The translations under genes were made by a program, and so were the position numbers. From Diplodia intermedia (taxonomy: Eukaryota; Ascomycota; Dothideomycetes; Botryosphaeriales; Botryosphaeriaceae), in the NCBI GenBank assembly GCA_021495925.1, contig JAKEKT010000033.1:1-64000 (forward strand): a stretch of 64,000 bases of DNA, read 5' to 3'. The notes below the pieces were generated by a model. It made no database searches and had not been told where the DNA came from. It was given only the letters and a program-made list of their open reading frames with translations. Shown in pieces: positions 27,501-39,313 of the stretch (its first letter is position 1; each line of letters starts with the position of its first letter).

Positions 27501-30500
27501 TACGCTAGCCCGTAGAGTAATACCCGTAGATAAAAAGCGTAGAAAAGACCTTATTAAAGACGCCGAATTTTACTCTAAACGCGTAGATAATAATCTTCTA
27601 CGTAATAGCGTCTAGTTTCGACGTTTTTTCTTTAATTTACGTAGAATACGTATTCTCGATCTCTCTTAAGCTAAGCTTCGGCTAGTTCTAGCGTTTAGAG
27701 GCGTAGTCTTATTAGTTAAAGAAGACGATAGAAGAGAACGACGAAAAAAGTCTCTTTCGAAGAGCTAAATACTTCTTCTTAAAACTATCTTCTAGATATT
27801 TTTTCGTATACGTATTATAGCTAATCTTAGAGATTCTCGCTTACGTTCTAGACTTAGTATAAGCTATAGTCTTAAAGATAGTCTCGGAGGTTTCTTTTTC
27901 TAGAAAAGAATTTTAATATTCGCGTTTTACTCTTTTAACCGCTTTAAAGTAGATATTTCGGCTATTTAAGTACCGCCGCTTACTCTCTTTCGTGCGTAAA
28001 GATTTAAAGACGTTAGTCTCTCTTCGTAGTTATTTTCGTTCTTCTAAAAGCTTATTCGACTACTACGGTTTAGATCGAGCTTCTAGCTTTAATCGGGGAA
28101 TAGATTAGTCCGCCGCGGTAGATATAGTCTAGTTAAGGCTTATCTCTAGAGCATCTAACGCGGATATCTAACGGATCGAACCTTCTATTAAGTCTTAAGA
28201 GATATCTTTTAATAGAGAATTTAACTCTAAGCTTTTTAGAGCCTCGAGTACTATCGTCTCTATCTATTATTTAAAGATATCTTAAAACTTAGGCTAGTCG
28301 ATCTTTCTCGTATTAAATCTAGCGGTAGTAGCTATCGTAGAAGGTCTCGTATAGCCCGTTAGTTCTAAACTAAATAGAATCGCCTTATAATCGAAATTAA
28401 AGTCTACGATCGTTTACTAGTCGATAATTCTATTAGCTAAAGCCGACGTAGCTAGTATAAGATCGATAATCGTCTCTCTTTTTAAATAGAAGTAGTAAAA
28501 GATACTCTCGTTCTCTTCGTTTAAGAGAGATAGATCGTTTTCTTCTAATTATTCTACTAGTCGGTTAGCGCCGGATAAGAAAGAAGATTCTAGATTCTAC
28601 TAGAAATAATAAATATTAAAATCTCCGACTACTATAGCCTATATTCTAAGGGGTTACTATTATAGAACGCGTTCTAGAGTAAGCTAAAAATCGTTACCCG
28701 TTTAATTCTTCTAATTATATAAGTTAAGTAGCTTAAACTTTAACTTTCGCTACTCTATACTTAAAACTATTAGATTAAGACTTTACTAGAATCTAGCCTC
28801 TAAATTTACCTTCGTTCCTCTAAGAAAACGTAAAACGTAGATTAATATTTAAGGCCTTAGATTAAAAGAATAGACCGATAGAATTTAAATAAATAAGAGG
28901 TAATTAATTAACTAAAAGTCTAAGTTCTCGTAGAGTAAAATATATAGTTCTTAATAAAGAACTAGGTCTATCTTTAACTCTACTATAATATCTAGAATAG
29001 ATTTCGTTACTAGAATACTTCTATTTAAGTTAGCTTATAGAACTTATAAAGAACTTATTTAAAACGAGTTTATTTAGAGTTCTTTAGAGTATTTCTTAGT
29101 TCTCTTAGCTTCTTCGTCTTAACGAATACGCCGTAGATATAGAGACGTTTAAAGATAGTCTTTTAAACCTTCTCTTTAGTCTCGAACGCGAGAACTAGTA
29201 AGTTCGTAGACTACTTTATTCTCTTAGCTTCTAGCGTAAGCTAGTAGAGGGCGCTAATAATCTTTAGATTATTATAGATCTTAATCTTAGTTTAAATAGC
29301 TTCGCTAAAGTTCTCGTAGAAGAGAATCGAGAGGTTTCTTATAGACACGTCGTATATAGCTACTTTATACTACGTACGGTTCTTTATAATTAATCGAGTA
29401 GAGATTATCTAATTAATTATCGTCTTATTCTTTAAAAGAAATTCGGCGAAGAAGTTCTTATATACGATAAGTACGATATTCTTTTTCGGCGAGAGAGAGA
29501 TCGTTACGATCGTAGATCTCGTTCTTTTAAGCTAGTTCGAAAACGCCTTATTAAAGGCATTTCGTAGGCTAAAGAACGAGAAGTCTATAATTTTCGCGAT
29601 TAATATAAGAATAATCTACCGCGTAACTTTCTTAAATATAGAGGCCTTTAACTTCTTTTTTAAAGAGAAAGTAATTTATAGCTCTTCTTTTAACGCGGCG
29701 ATAGCGGCTATCAAGATATACGTAGATAGACTAGATACTACGATCGGCTACTACATAGACTTTAGACGTTATAAAATTACGGGAATAGCTCTTTACGAGG
29801 CCTAGTTCGATAAGAGAGCGATAGCGAACTTAGATAAATTCTTTATTTTCTTTACGAGGTCTATCGCGGTCTTTTCGAGAGCTCGAATCTACGTAGTAAG
29901 AATTAAGCCGGCCTTATCTATAGTTTTATCGGTTTTAATATACTTTCGTATAATCTTAATTAGATCTAAAATAGATCTCTATTCTTTTTCGAGTTTAGAT
30001 AGGTTCGCGGCCTTAACGAGAAGACTAAGAGACTAATTAATAGCCTCTTATATAATCTTCGAAGATACTTTAAGAGAGGGGGTTTTCTTAATAGAGGCCT
30101 TATAGGCGAAGCGAGAGTTTAAAAGATCGAATACTCTATACTTCTTAGTTAAGGAGGTCGAAACGACTATAAAGATACGTCGTTTAAGTATTTTCTCGCG
30201 AATAAACGGGTTTTCTACGGATTAGAAGGCCGAGAGATCTAGCGTAGCTACTATTAAAAGAGACGTAGGCGTAGCTAAAGAATTCTTAAAGTTTTCTATA
30301 GCCGTATCTATAGCCTCGAAGTCTATATTCTACGTTAGAGAAGATAGAGTAGGGCTCGAAGAGAATAAATTCTACTTCGAAGAAGATATTCTAGATCTAA
30401 AAGAGGATTTTTAAGCTCTTTCTATAAGAAAAACGTATAGAAATAATAGAAATAGACGAAAGATAGACTAGAAGTAAATTATTAGCTTTAGTTTCGTCTA

Positions 30501-31015
30501 AACTAAGCCGTAAATAAAAGAAATCTAGGCCGAGACGAGGGCTTTTCTTAATTACTTACTCTCTAGAAGTAAATAAAGAAGCCGACGGGGCTAACGCGAA
30601 TATTAAAGATTTTAGAGAATCGAGAGACATCTTAGCGTTAAGCTTAAACCGTGCGAAACGTCTATATACGTAAAACTCTTTAGTAAGACCTAAGAAAGAG
30701 GCTTCTAGTAGGCTTTAAAGTAGAATTTCTAGATATAGAAAGAAGCTATCGTAATATAACTTCGAAAACGAATTTCTTAGTGCCGTATAGTTCTCTATAC
30801 GAAGTTTAGAATAAATTCGAGTGGTTTTCGAGAGTAAAAGAAGCTACGAAGCTCTAGCTAGTCTAGTACTATCTAGAGCACCTCTTCTTTTACGTACTAC
30901 GTAATAGCGCGTACGTCTACGAAGCTAAGAATCGAGATTTTAGCTAAGAGAATTAAGGGCTTTTAAACGATATTAGTTTTAGCGTAATTCTCGAGGGCGA
31001 AATCGATAAGATATA
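24505..31015 (-). mobile_element. LINE copy C (Tad/I-like), full length, inverted
   Basis: This is the reverse complement of copy B over the whole 6.5 kb, with many C/T and G/A differences. The (TTTA)n block at 24,507-24,533 is its 3' tail. RNase H lies at about 25,700-26,130 and RT at about 26,800-27,450. The YIDD box of copy B has become YINN (about 26,960) through two GAC/GAT to AAT changes, so the polymerase would be dead apart from the stops. The endonuclease is at about 28,300-28,960. The 5' end, near 31,015, matches the start of copy B at 14,190. Confidence 0.85.
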
Positions 31016-33560
31016 TATATTAAGAATCTATACTTATATTAGCTAAGATCTCGCTATATAAATACTTTAGTAATCGCTTCTTCTTAGTATTCTTAGAGTT
31101 AACGAGATTTCTATAAGCGTTCTTAAGACGCTCTAACTTCTCTAGATTCTTAATAAATTAAGTCTTTTTATTTAATATTAGATTTCTACGCTTCTAGAGA
31201 AGGGCCTTTTATTTTTAAAAGTAATTTAGACGAGACGAGGCTAAATAAAGCTAAATAATTAATTAGAAAATAGTATCTAGAGTCTTAGTCTTCTTTAAGA
31301 TAATCTTTATAATCGCTAGCTCTAAACGATTAACTAGAGAAGGTTAGTAATAAGTAGTATATAAAAGAGAGATATTTATAATTACTATACTCGGCCCTAC
31401 TAGTATTATAATAGATATTATCGCGACGCGCGTACTCTTTATAGCGAGAAAAGTCTAAAGTAATACGATAGAAAACTATCTTATTCTACTCTTCTAATAA
31501 TAAGTAACGAGCGTAAGATATAAGTATATCTAAATTAAGAAGCTTATATAAGAAATTAATTCTAGTACTAAGATACTTATACTTAGCTAGCTATTTATTA
31601 CGCTTACGTTTTAGAGGTATAATAGAAAGAAACTTACGAAGAAAGAAAAGATAAAAGAAACTACTAGAATAATAAAAAATATATACGAACGATAAATCTT
31701 TAGATCGAAGATTCTTAAGATAGAAAATAGTATTACGAACTCTAGAATATAAGAGCTTTATAACTCTAAGAGCTAAAAGCCCGCACGAGAAAAAGTATTA
31801 TAAGAACTAATAAGTCTTACGAGCGGTAGAGCCGCACGATTAAAAATCTTATATAGAAAGAACGGGCGTAGAGAAATATAGCGTCTATAAAACTAAGCTT
31901 AGATAGTAGTTAAAGCCCGTACGAGAAGAACATCTATAAGAAATCTAGAAAGAATAGAAGACTATACGTAATAGAAAGTCTATAGAGAAAATAAAATTAT
32001 AAAGAAATTATAGTCTAGTAGAATTATAGTTTTATAAGTAATACGAAATCTAGAAAGTAAGAAATAAACGCGAAGATACGAATATAAGTAAGATAGTAAT
32101 TACGTCTACTTAATAGCGATAAAAGTTAAAAGTCGAAATCTTAAAAGCTATTTAAAGCGTCGACGTTACGTAGCGAAGATCTACTTAATAGATTAAAAGA
32201 CTTAGTACTAATCTAAACTTATAAGAAATTTAAATATACGGCTAATTTAATCTTAGCTATAATCTAGATTATAACTAGCTTTTCTATAGTATATAGATAT
32301 ACTCTCTTAGCTAGTATTTTAATTCTTCGTAATTAACTTAAAGTTCTAATTTAAACCCTATTAATTTAGAGGTAATTAACTTACTATATATTATATAATT
32401 ACGTAATACTTTCTTATTTAATTATTATTATTTCTCTCTTATCTCTTTAAGATAAACTCTTCGATTTAATCTATCTACTAAGCGACTTTAAAGCTTAGTA
32501 AAAGAAGTTTATCGTTATACGTAATAGATAGCTAGAGAAAGATATCGCATTAATAAACGCGTTATAATATTATAGCGATCGTCTAAAAGAGATAGTAGAC
32601 TTAGAAGCGTAAGTCTTATTCTTTTACTTACGCGTTATTAAAGTAAAGAAGATATATATAAGTATTAAAAATAAATATTAGCGTTAAAATTATTCGTAGT
32701 AGTTAAAAATTATCGATTATAATATTTAGTTATTTATATCGCTCTCTAGTAAAACGCGATTATAATACTAATCTTTACTATTAGCGTAAAAACTACTATC
32801 GTTTATAATAAGACTAGAAATTTTTTCTCTATATTATAATAATACGTCTTAAACTTTTCGTCGCTTAGATAGATAAAAACGTATAGTATAGTATAGCGGT
32901 ATTAACGCGAAAGAAGTATTAATAAGAAGAAGACTAAAAATAAAGTTTATTAGAATAGTCTTAGATCTACGCGGTTCGCTTAAAAGCTAACGATTTACGA
33001 TTAGCGTCTATCTAGATAGATTTAGTCTAGGGCTAAATAGTAACTATACCGCCTTTAAAACTTAATACTATATATAAACGTCTTATAATTCTAATCGTTA
33101 CCCGCTTCTAATCGTAAAAGTAAGTAATTCGATATATAATTATACTAAAATTATAATCTTCGTAGTCTAATAAGACCGTTTACTATTCTTATAATATATT
33201 TTAGCGTAAATAAACTTAAATTAATTATCTTTTTTAGAGAAGATAATTAATTTATAAGTAATATACTTAAATTAGATAGATAAATAAAGAGAGAACGCTT
33301 AAATTAGAAGGCTTACTTAAATTAGTTAATTTTTAGATTAACTAGGCACGCTATCTAGAACTAGAAAAGTAGCGGGTTTACTAAACTTACGTAAGGCATA
33401 CTCTAAAAATTCCCTCTAGTTTTATAATATAAGCTAACTATTTAATTAGTATTATAAAGCGCATCTCTTTAATAACTATATCGAGCTTTTCTTAGGAGCC
33501 CTCGAGCATATAAAAGAAATCTTAAGCTAGGTTTATAAAGCGAAATAAGACGTAAGGCGG
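31016..33560. repeat. Unclassified RIP-mutated sequence up to the block boundary
   Basis: AT-rich, CA/TG-depleted sequence with stops in all frames. It does not match the LINE or Gypsy copies in this window, so its repeat partners must lie elsewhere. No protein motif could be read with confidence. The RIP signature ends abruptly around 33,550-33,570, where CAATGG and CCACCC reappear. Confidence 0.45.
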
Positions 33561-33979
33561 CGCAATGGTCCACCCCCTTTCGATACTAAAAAAGGTTGCA
33601 TATTCTTTCTAGAGTCTTTTAGGTCTCTTTTTAGAGCTGGTAGTCCCAAAACCAACCAGGATAGCGGGACACTTCCCACCCACAATCAGCAAGCAGCAAC
33701 AGCATGCACGCAACAAAGACCGCCCCGAACAGGAACAGCCGCAGCCAATGTTCTCATATGCACTTCCGTCGGAAATCACAGCGCCCAGCTGCACCACAAA
33801 TGCGTTGATGGTGTGCAACTGGACCGTGGTCTTTTCGTGCGGCTTGGAGAAGTCTATCGCAAGCACTGTGGCACACTGTGTTCCTTCTTCTCCTTGAGAA
33901 CCATACGCACGATCCACTTCGTGAAGGCAAGTCTCAAGATAAAATACATTGAAAAAGGAACAGGTGCTCACGATGGCAG
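33561..33979. other. Boundary stretch, no assignable gene
   Basis: Composition is normal and no complete gene is recognised. A 120-codon minus-strand open frame (33,609-33,971) is cysteine-rich at its end and matches nothing known to me. The plus strand leads into the gene tail starting at 33,980 through a plausible acceptor (GGCAG at 33,975-33,979), so part of this stretch may be intron or lost upstream exons of that gene. Confidence 0.3.
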
Positions 33980-34468
33980 TTTACACTTCACCTCGGCGAT
34001 ACCGCCGACATCCTTGAACACTATATTCACTGCGGCTCGCAGTCTTGCATTTGTCTCCCACCTTCCACCGCAGTCGCATCGCCGGATCCTGAATATGACT
34101 GCGCCCCCATTCCTCCTCACACCTCGCCGCCCGTAGGGCCCAATCTCATGCTACACTTAGCGCAACATCCCGAGTGCGTCGACGAGACCCAAACCTGGAT
34201 CCTGAAGCAGATCCCAAAGAAGCTGAACGGCCAACTGCGTGGGAAATCGGGCGAGCCTGTATTCGGGTGGGGCCTACACTTCAAAGAAGGATGGCACTGG
34301 AAGAAGATATGGGCTGTCATGACCGCTCTTTTTGTCTTTGGAAGCTTTCTCTTTGGCGTCTTGTGGACGATTGGCGAGCAGGATATCCAAGGCGCTTTCG
34401 GGGTAGCTAGCTGGTGGATGTCCGCCGGGACGATCTTTCTCGGGTATGTTGCGACGAGGCAGATCTGA
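33980..34468 (+). pseudogene. 3' part of a gene for a fungal membrane-tail protein (5' end missing)
   Basis: The frame is open from 33,980, after an AG acceptor, to a TGA at 34,466-34,468 and gives 162 residues. It contains a short CGSQSCICLPP segment, a Pro-rich linker, PPVGPNLMLHLAQHPECVDE, then ILKQIPKKLNGQL and GWGLHFKEGWHW. Two hydrophobic helices follow (IWAVMTALFVFGSFLFGVLW and AFGVASWWMSAGTIFLGYVA). This resembles the C-terminal membrane tail seen on many fungal hypothetical proteins, from memory and without a known function. Upstream the same frame meets a TGA, and only about 400 bp of normal DNA remain before the RIP block. The gene probably lost its 5' part or is a pseudogene; an expressed remnant is possible. 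Confidence 0.5.
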
Positions 34469-35754
34469 AAAGGGGAAGGAGCGGCAAGACGGTGGGTTTG
34501 GGGTGCGTATGTATAAGAGACTGCGTGAGATCGCTTCTTCTGGTTCCTGCAACGAACGCGGTCATCTTTACGACAAGCAAACACATTTTGGTACAACTTA
34601 CTTCTGCCGTCGGCCTTTTGCTGAATTGGAATCCAGCGTCCCGATGTCAGAGTTAGGCGAGGAAAGGCATCTTGGTGACGATGATGATACTCCTACTCAT
34701 GCCGGATAATGAACAGCAGCATTCACAATTCATGAAGGTGGTCAGAATTTAGTCTTAACGGTGATGATCAGGGACGTTGTTTGAGGATCGGGCTTGTGTA
34801 CAATCATGGACTTCCGTTTCTCCTGGGAAAGGAGCGGGGGGACCGAAAAGACAACGGCGGAGTCAAATACCATGAACGGTCGTCACCCAAGTGTACTCTG
34901 GTATGATGCGCATCGCACGGTAATGAGGAATATAAAGCTGGATGGTGTTTTAGAAAATGTCGAGGAATTGCGGAGGTTTCATACTTTTTCGGGAGAGAGA
35001 CTGTATGTGGGCCGTATCAGTTGAGCGTGGCTCCCGGCTGCCCCGACAGCCTTGTTCGGCCACGAGGACTCTTGAATGAAGGTAACCTGACCGAGTATGG
35101 AGTAGTTTTGAGAGTTTACAGGTAAAGCATTAGCGGTCCTCTATTTGTGCTAAAAGCATAGTCAGTATTATGAGATACGAGGCATCTAACAAGGACTTTA
35201 AGAGAAAATACTGTGCTGGGATCGTTCGTGTTTGGCTTTGTCAACCGTTAGATTATCAAGTGCCCGGTAAGTGCTGGATTTGAATGCATTTGATGATGAT
35301 GATGACCGGCTACTGCTTTGCTTGCTGGCGACCTTCAGTTCTGGAAGCCAATTAGTCTCACCATCCCCAACCCCTGCAGTGGGCTCCCGGTATGCTTACA
35401 GTAATAGCAGTGGGCGATTAAGCGGTGAGAAGCAAAGAAACAGCGCAAACAAGTACACCAATATATGGCGAATGTAGTGATCAGCCTTTGAACAAAGGCG
35501 GTAGAGAATTGATTGAGAAGAAAATCATTCCAAGATATCAAAGGTAGATATATAGCTGCCATCAAGCAGTTTAGTGCTCACATGGACTTCGTAGATGGGC
35601 GTGAGAAGTAAAAGACTCCATTTGCTTCAGAACAAAGTCTTTAGTTCATTTGACGGGTTTCATGGTCGAGTGAAGGCCAGCGAATGCGCCTGACCAGCTC
35701 GATTCTACGGGAAAATTAGCCGTTCACCGAGTCAAGTGCTTTAATCTCTCAGAC
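34469..35754. other. Intergenic, no gene seen
   Basis: Normal base composition with only short, unconvincing open frames. A (GAT)n run lies at about 35,290-35,305 (GATGATGATGATGACC). It resembles similar GAT-rich motifs within the degenerate units to its right. No RNA gene was recognised. Confidence 0.5.
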
Positions 35755-38700
35755 GTGGCAGCACACCTACCGTCAGCCGACCGTCCCCGCAGGACAGACC
35801 AGCAACTCCACCCATATATAAAATCAACCACCTCTCTTCCTCTACAATCCGCCACTGCAGAGCTCATGTTCCAGCAGAGCACGCCAGATGGCCAGCGAAC
35901 ACCTTCCACTGGCGTCCGCTCTTCTGGATGCATCGATGATGTTGACTTTACTTCTCGGTGTTTTGCCTGACTCGAATCCCAACGCTGTCAGTTCCAATAC
36001 AGTACACTCGAAGCGAGGGAGTCGAAAAAATCATGCAGATGGCAATGTCTTGTCACAATGCGCTCATAATTGATGAAGCCCTATGCTGAGCCGCGTCATC
36101 CAGCGCTTGGTGTTGAACAGCAGCGTCTCCGCTCTACGCGCTCATCAGGAGGCTGCGTGGCGCGTATGTGCGTGCGAGCGAGGACGCACGATAGTCAAGC
36201 AGCAAAGCGGAACCAGGAACAGTGACCTGCCACTGAAATGCTATTCGTCCTGCACAGAATGGACTGTGTCAATGTTCAGTGAGCCACCGACTCCCGAAGA
36301 TCTGTGTTGATGAAGAGAGGGAGTGAAGTAGAACCAGCCGCAATTTTATAGCCAGTCTCCGGAAAGAGTACCCCCATGATCTGCTGAGTGACCCCGTCCT
36401 GTCTTAGCACGGGGTGAAGGCACGGGTGGCCCACTCTACTGCAGCGACAGCCCCGCACAGACGACGGACGGACAGCAGCTCAGAAGCACAGCTGAAACGC
36501 ACGACAAGGCGCTCGCAGCTACCATTACAAACTGCGAAGGCGTCAGCCTTAGTGTAAGGAAATGATGGGTATATACAACTCACGCTTCCACCTCGTTTCT
36601 TTGCTCCATCAAGGACTCGTTGCCCTCGATGGACCCCGAAATCGAGACTTTCATCGCACTATGGCGTGTGCTGTGTCTCCAGATTGGCAACACTCGTCCG
36701 CATCTTCGCTTGGCTTTACTACCTCGAGAAAACTTCGCCGCCCTCCCGCGCGAAGTTCTCGTTTTCTCACGCTGTCTACTCCTCTCTACTATTCTGAAAA
36801 GCTACACAGCATCAATGATGACTAATGATGTGCTACTGTACCGGTAAATGATGGTGATGATGTTGCCCTATATCGTTTGTTCTCGACCCGCAGCACCAAC
36901 GTGCTGGAGACTTGAGATTGGGGAAAGACAGATGTGCGCAGTAATGCAATTATTGTAGAATCTGAGAGAACCTCACAAGTGAATGACATTTCCGATGACC
37001 GAAGGAGCGGCAGCCAGTGATATTAGTCTTAATGGTCCTCGTGACTGACAGTGCAACGCTGTTGTTGTTCCCGTAGAACGATCGGTGGAGAATCGAGGAA
37101 AAGGATTTCATAAGAAGGCACCGCAGAGCCCGGCGGAGAGGGGAGAACCTCGTGCAATGCAGAAGCAGGTGAGGCGCGGCGCACGAGACAAGCCTGTTAA
37201 GTTATTTCCTGGGCAGATAAACGACAAGCTCCTTTAATTCTCCTGGCTCCCTTGTTTCATCGAAATTTTGTTTCCTATGACGGTTTCGTTTTAGTGAAAG
37301 TGGAGCAAAACACTGCTCGTCCGCGTCCTCGTCTGTTCCAAGAGTTTGGCGCGACTCCGCTGTCCTGTTGTAGGGAAATTTTATCTTTCTCTCCTACCCT
37401 CTTCACTACCGCGTTGTGTTCCACAGCATCATTAGTCGTCGTTGATGCACGGAATCACTGATAGCATAGTGCTGCACCAAATTTTCCATTAACGTGGCCT
37501 TCTGTCAAACTGCGAAGCCGAAGCCAAAACGAGTTGCCATTGTGCAGTCCGATTTGGTCCAGGAAAGCATTTATTGCTTTTACTCGATCATGGGCAAAGC
37601 TGTATCGACTTGATAAAGAGCCAAATCTAGTGATGGGAAGGCAGCTGCGTGGAGCTTAGACGAGAGGTATCGCGATGCGGGTGAAGTCATATGACAAGCG
37701 GGCTATATCAGTTAGGTTGCGGGAGCGTAACAGAACCTGGCAGAAAGGGGAAAGCCTCGTGCCGTGCAGCAGCAGCTGCGGTGCGGCGGCGCACGGGACG
37801 CTTTCATTAAGCTCTTTGTCAAGATGATTTTTAACGGGCTCTTTTGCTTCTCCCGGCTCCTTTGCTTCATCGTGGACTTGTTGCCGGCGGCTTTAGAACA
37901 GCTAAAGTTACACGACTTCGCTCAATATGCACTTTCTCGCCTATTTTACCTTCAAGCATCCCCTTGACTCCGCTGCCTCGCGTGGAAGTTTTCGTCTTTC
38001 TCCCCTGACATCTTCACTGCCACAAGACATCCCAGTGCATCATCAATGGTCGTTGATGCAGTGTATTACCATTATATTACAATGATGCTGCTCCATAGCA
38101 TTCATCCTACACCCGGATCATCAATCTGCTGCATCTGAAAGCGAAAAAAAAGTATAGATATATGTTTGTTCGACTCTTCGAGTGGCTACCACCGGTTGAA
38201 AACGCCACGCTGTTCATGTTTGCTCAAAACAGAGGACCGGTCGAGGGGAAGAAAGCAGGTTCGTAATAAGAAAGGCAAAAGCAGGCACGAGACGGAAGGC
38301 CCGTGCCATGCAGCTGTCTGCCTACTGCACACCACGCCGCACGAGATCATTGCAGCGCGCTCAGGTACGTGGCACACGTGCGGAAGATCTCAAAGAACGC
38401 ATAGTCAAATGACCCAAAAAAATGAAGATCCGCATTGCCATGACCGCCTCCTATTACAACTGACGGCGGTGGCGGAAAGACATGGTATATAAGCCTCACC
38501 GGCCCTTCCTTTCCCTCGGCTTCTCCTGCTCATCAAGGATCTGTTTCCTGCAATGGCCCCAGCACGGCGACGCGGAAAAGCACTGCGGTATATGAAGAAA
38601 CCAGAAACGTCGTACTCGTGCTCGTCTTCGCCTGATCCCAACACCGCGACTTCTCTATTACTCCGCGCGCCATGTTCTTTGCGTAAAACCTCCAAACATC

Positions 38701-39190
38701 TTCACTATTCGCACCTGCTCTACAGCATCATCAACGGCCGGATATGCGGCGCACCAACACTTGGTAATGATGATGATGATGCTACTCTTCCTCATTTGCC
38801 CTCGACCCGCAGCATCAACGTGCTAATAACGACCCCGGAGTGGGGGACTCGAGAAGGATCTCGACCAGAAGCGAAAGACCGAAAGGGAAAAAACAAAGTA
38901 ATCTAAAGCAACTTTCTTGTGCGGAAAGGAGCAGCAACCAGTGTTCCAATTGAAGATCTCGGTCAGTAGTGCCACACACTGTTGATGTCCGTACAAATCG
39001 TAGACCGACGAGGCGGCCTTTTGTAAGTAAAGTACGAGAAGAACAGCAAAAGCAAGCACGAGGCCCCGTTCCAGCGCGCAGCAGCTGCCCGCTCTCAAAA
39101 ACGCGACGTCCATTTGCGGCAGCATGGCTCAGCTGAACTACAAAAGAAGACCACGACGACCTCACAGCACCACACATCTTAAACAATTCA
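35755..39190 (+). repeat. Array of degenerate gene-like units
   Basis: At least four related units follow one another in the same direction. Recurrent landmarks are a TATA-like box (35,814; 36,571; 38,487), a leader resembling TGCTCCATCAAGGACTCGTT (36,602; partners near 37,256, 37,866 and 38,533), a frame of 60-110 codons, and a closing CAGCATCATCAATGG-like motif (about 36,803; 37,423; 38,035; 38,722). The 24-bp segments 36,882-36,905 and 38,801-38,824 differ at one base and sit in a longer similar context. Conceptual endings such as LCSTASLVVVDA (37.4 kb), HPSASSMVVDAV (38.0 kb) and LKSYTASMMT (36.8 kb) align. The units look like decayed duplicates of one small gene or a non-coding repeat; which frame was coding is not clear. 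Confidence 0.5.
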
Positions 39191-39313
39191 AGGCAGCCGA
39201 AAATTTAATTTTTTGTGCGCATTACCATAACTCATGAAGCCAACCACACACACCCACTTTCCCTTTTGCACCACCCAACCCAACCACCACCCAACCCAAC
39301 CCAACCCAAAAAA
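39191..39313. repeat. CCAACCCAAC simple repeat downstream of beta-galactosidase
   Basis: Positions about 39,272-39,310 are a short irregular run of CCAACCCAAC and CCACC units, directly 3' of the minus-strand beta-galactosidase stop at 39,314. It would fall in the 3' untranslated region of that gene. No gene is present between it and the unit array to the left. Confidence 0.6.

Larger units (their letters stand above)
211..33560. repeat. RIP-mutated, AT-rich retroelement block
   Basis: Across this stretch CpA and TpG are almost missing while TpA, TAG and TAA are in great excess and CpG remains. This is the pattern expected when cytosines in CpA are mutated to TpA on both strands of repeated DNA (RIP in Pezizomycotina). 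No open frame of 60 codons survives in 33 kb. Translating through the stops still shows two retroelement classes, listed separately. The block should be transcriptionally silent heterochromatin; that last point is inference. Confidence 0.93.

Noticed and set aside
32400..33100. Possible DNA transposase relic
   Set aside because: A DRLKEIVDLEA segment looked suggestive, but no catalytic DDE/D spacing or HTH could be confirmed.
211..33560. CRISPR array or prokaryotic island
   Set aside because: Repeats are long, nested retroelements or a minisatellite without spacers, and the genes around them are eukaryotic with introns.
33609..33971. 120-codon cysteine-rich minus-strand open frame
   Set aside because: No signal peptide and no recognisable motif, and its cysteine run comes from GCA/CAG-rich DNA; the opposite strand leads into a recognisable gene tail.
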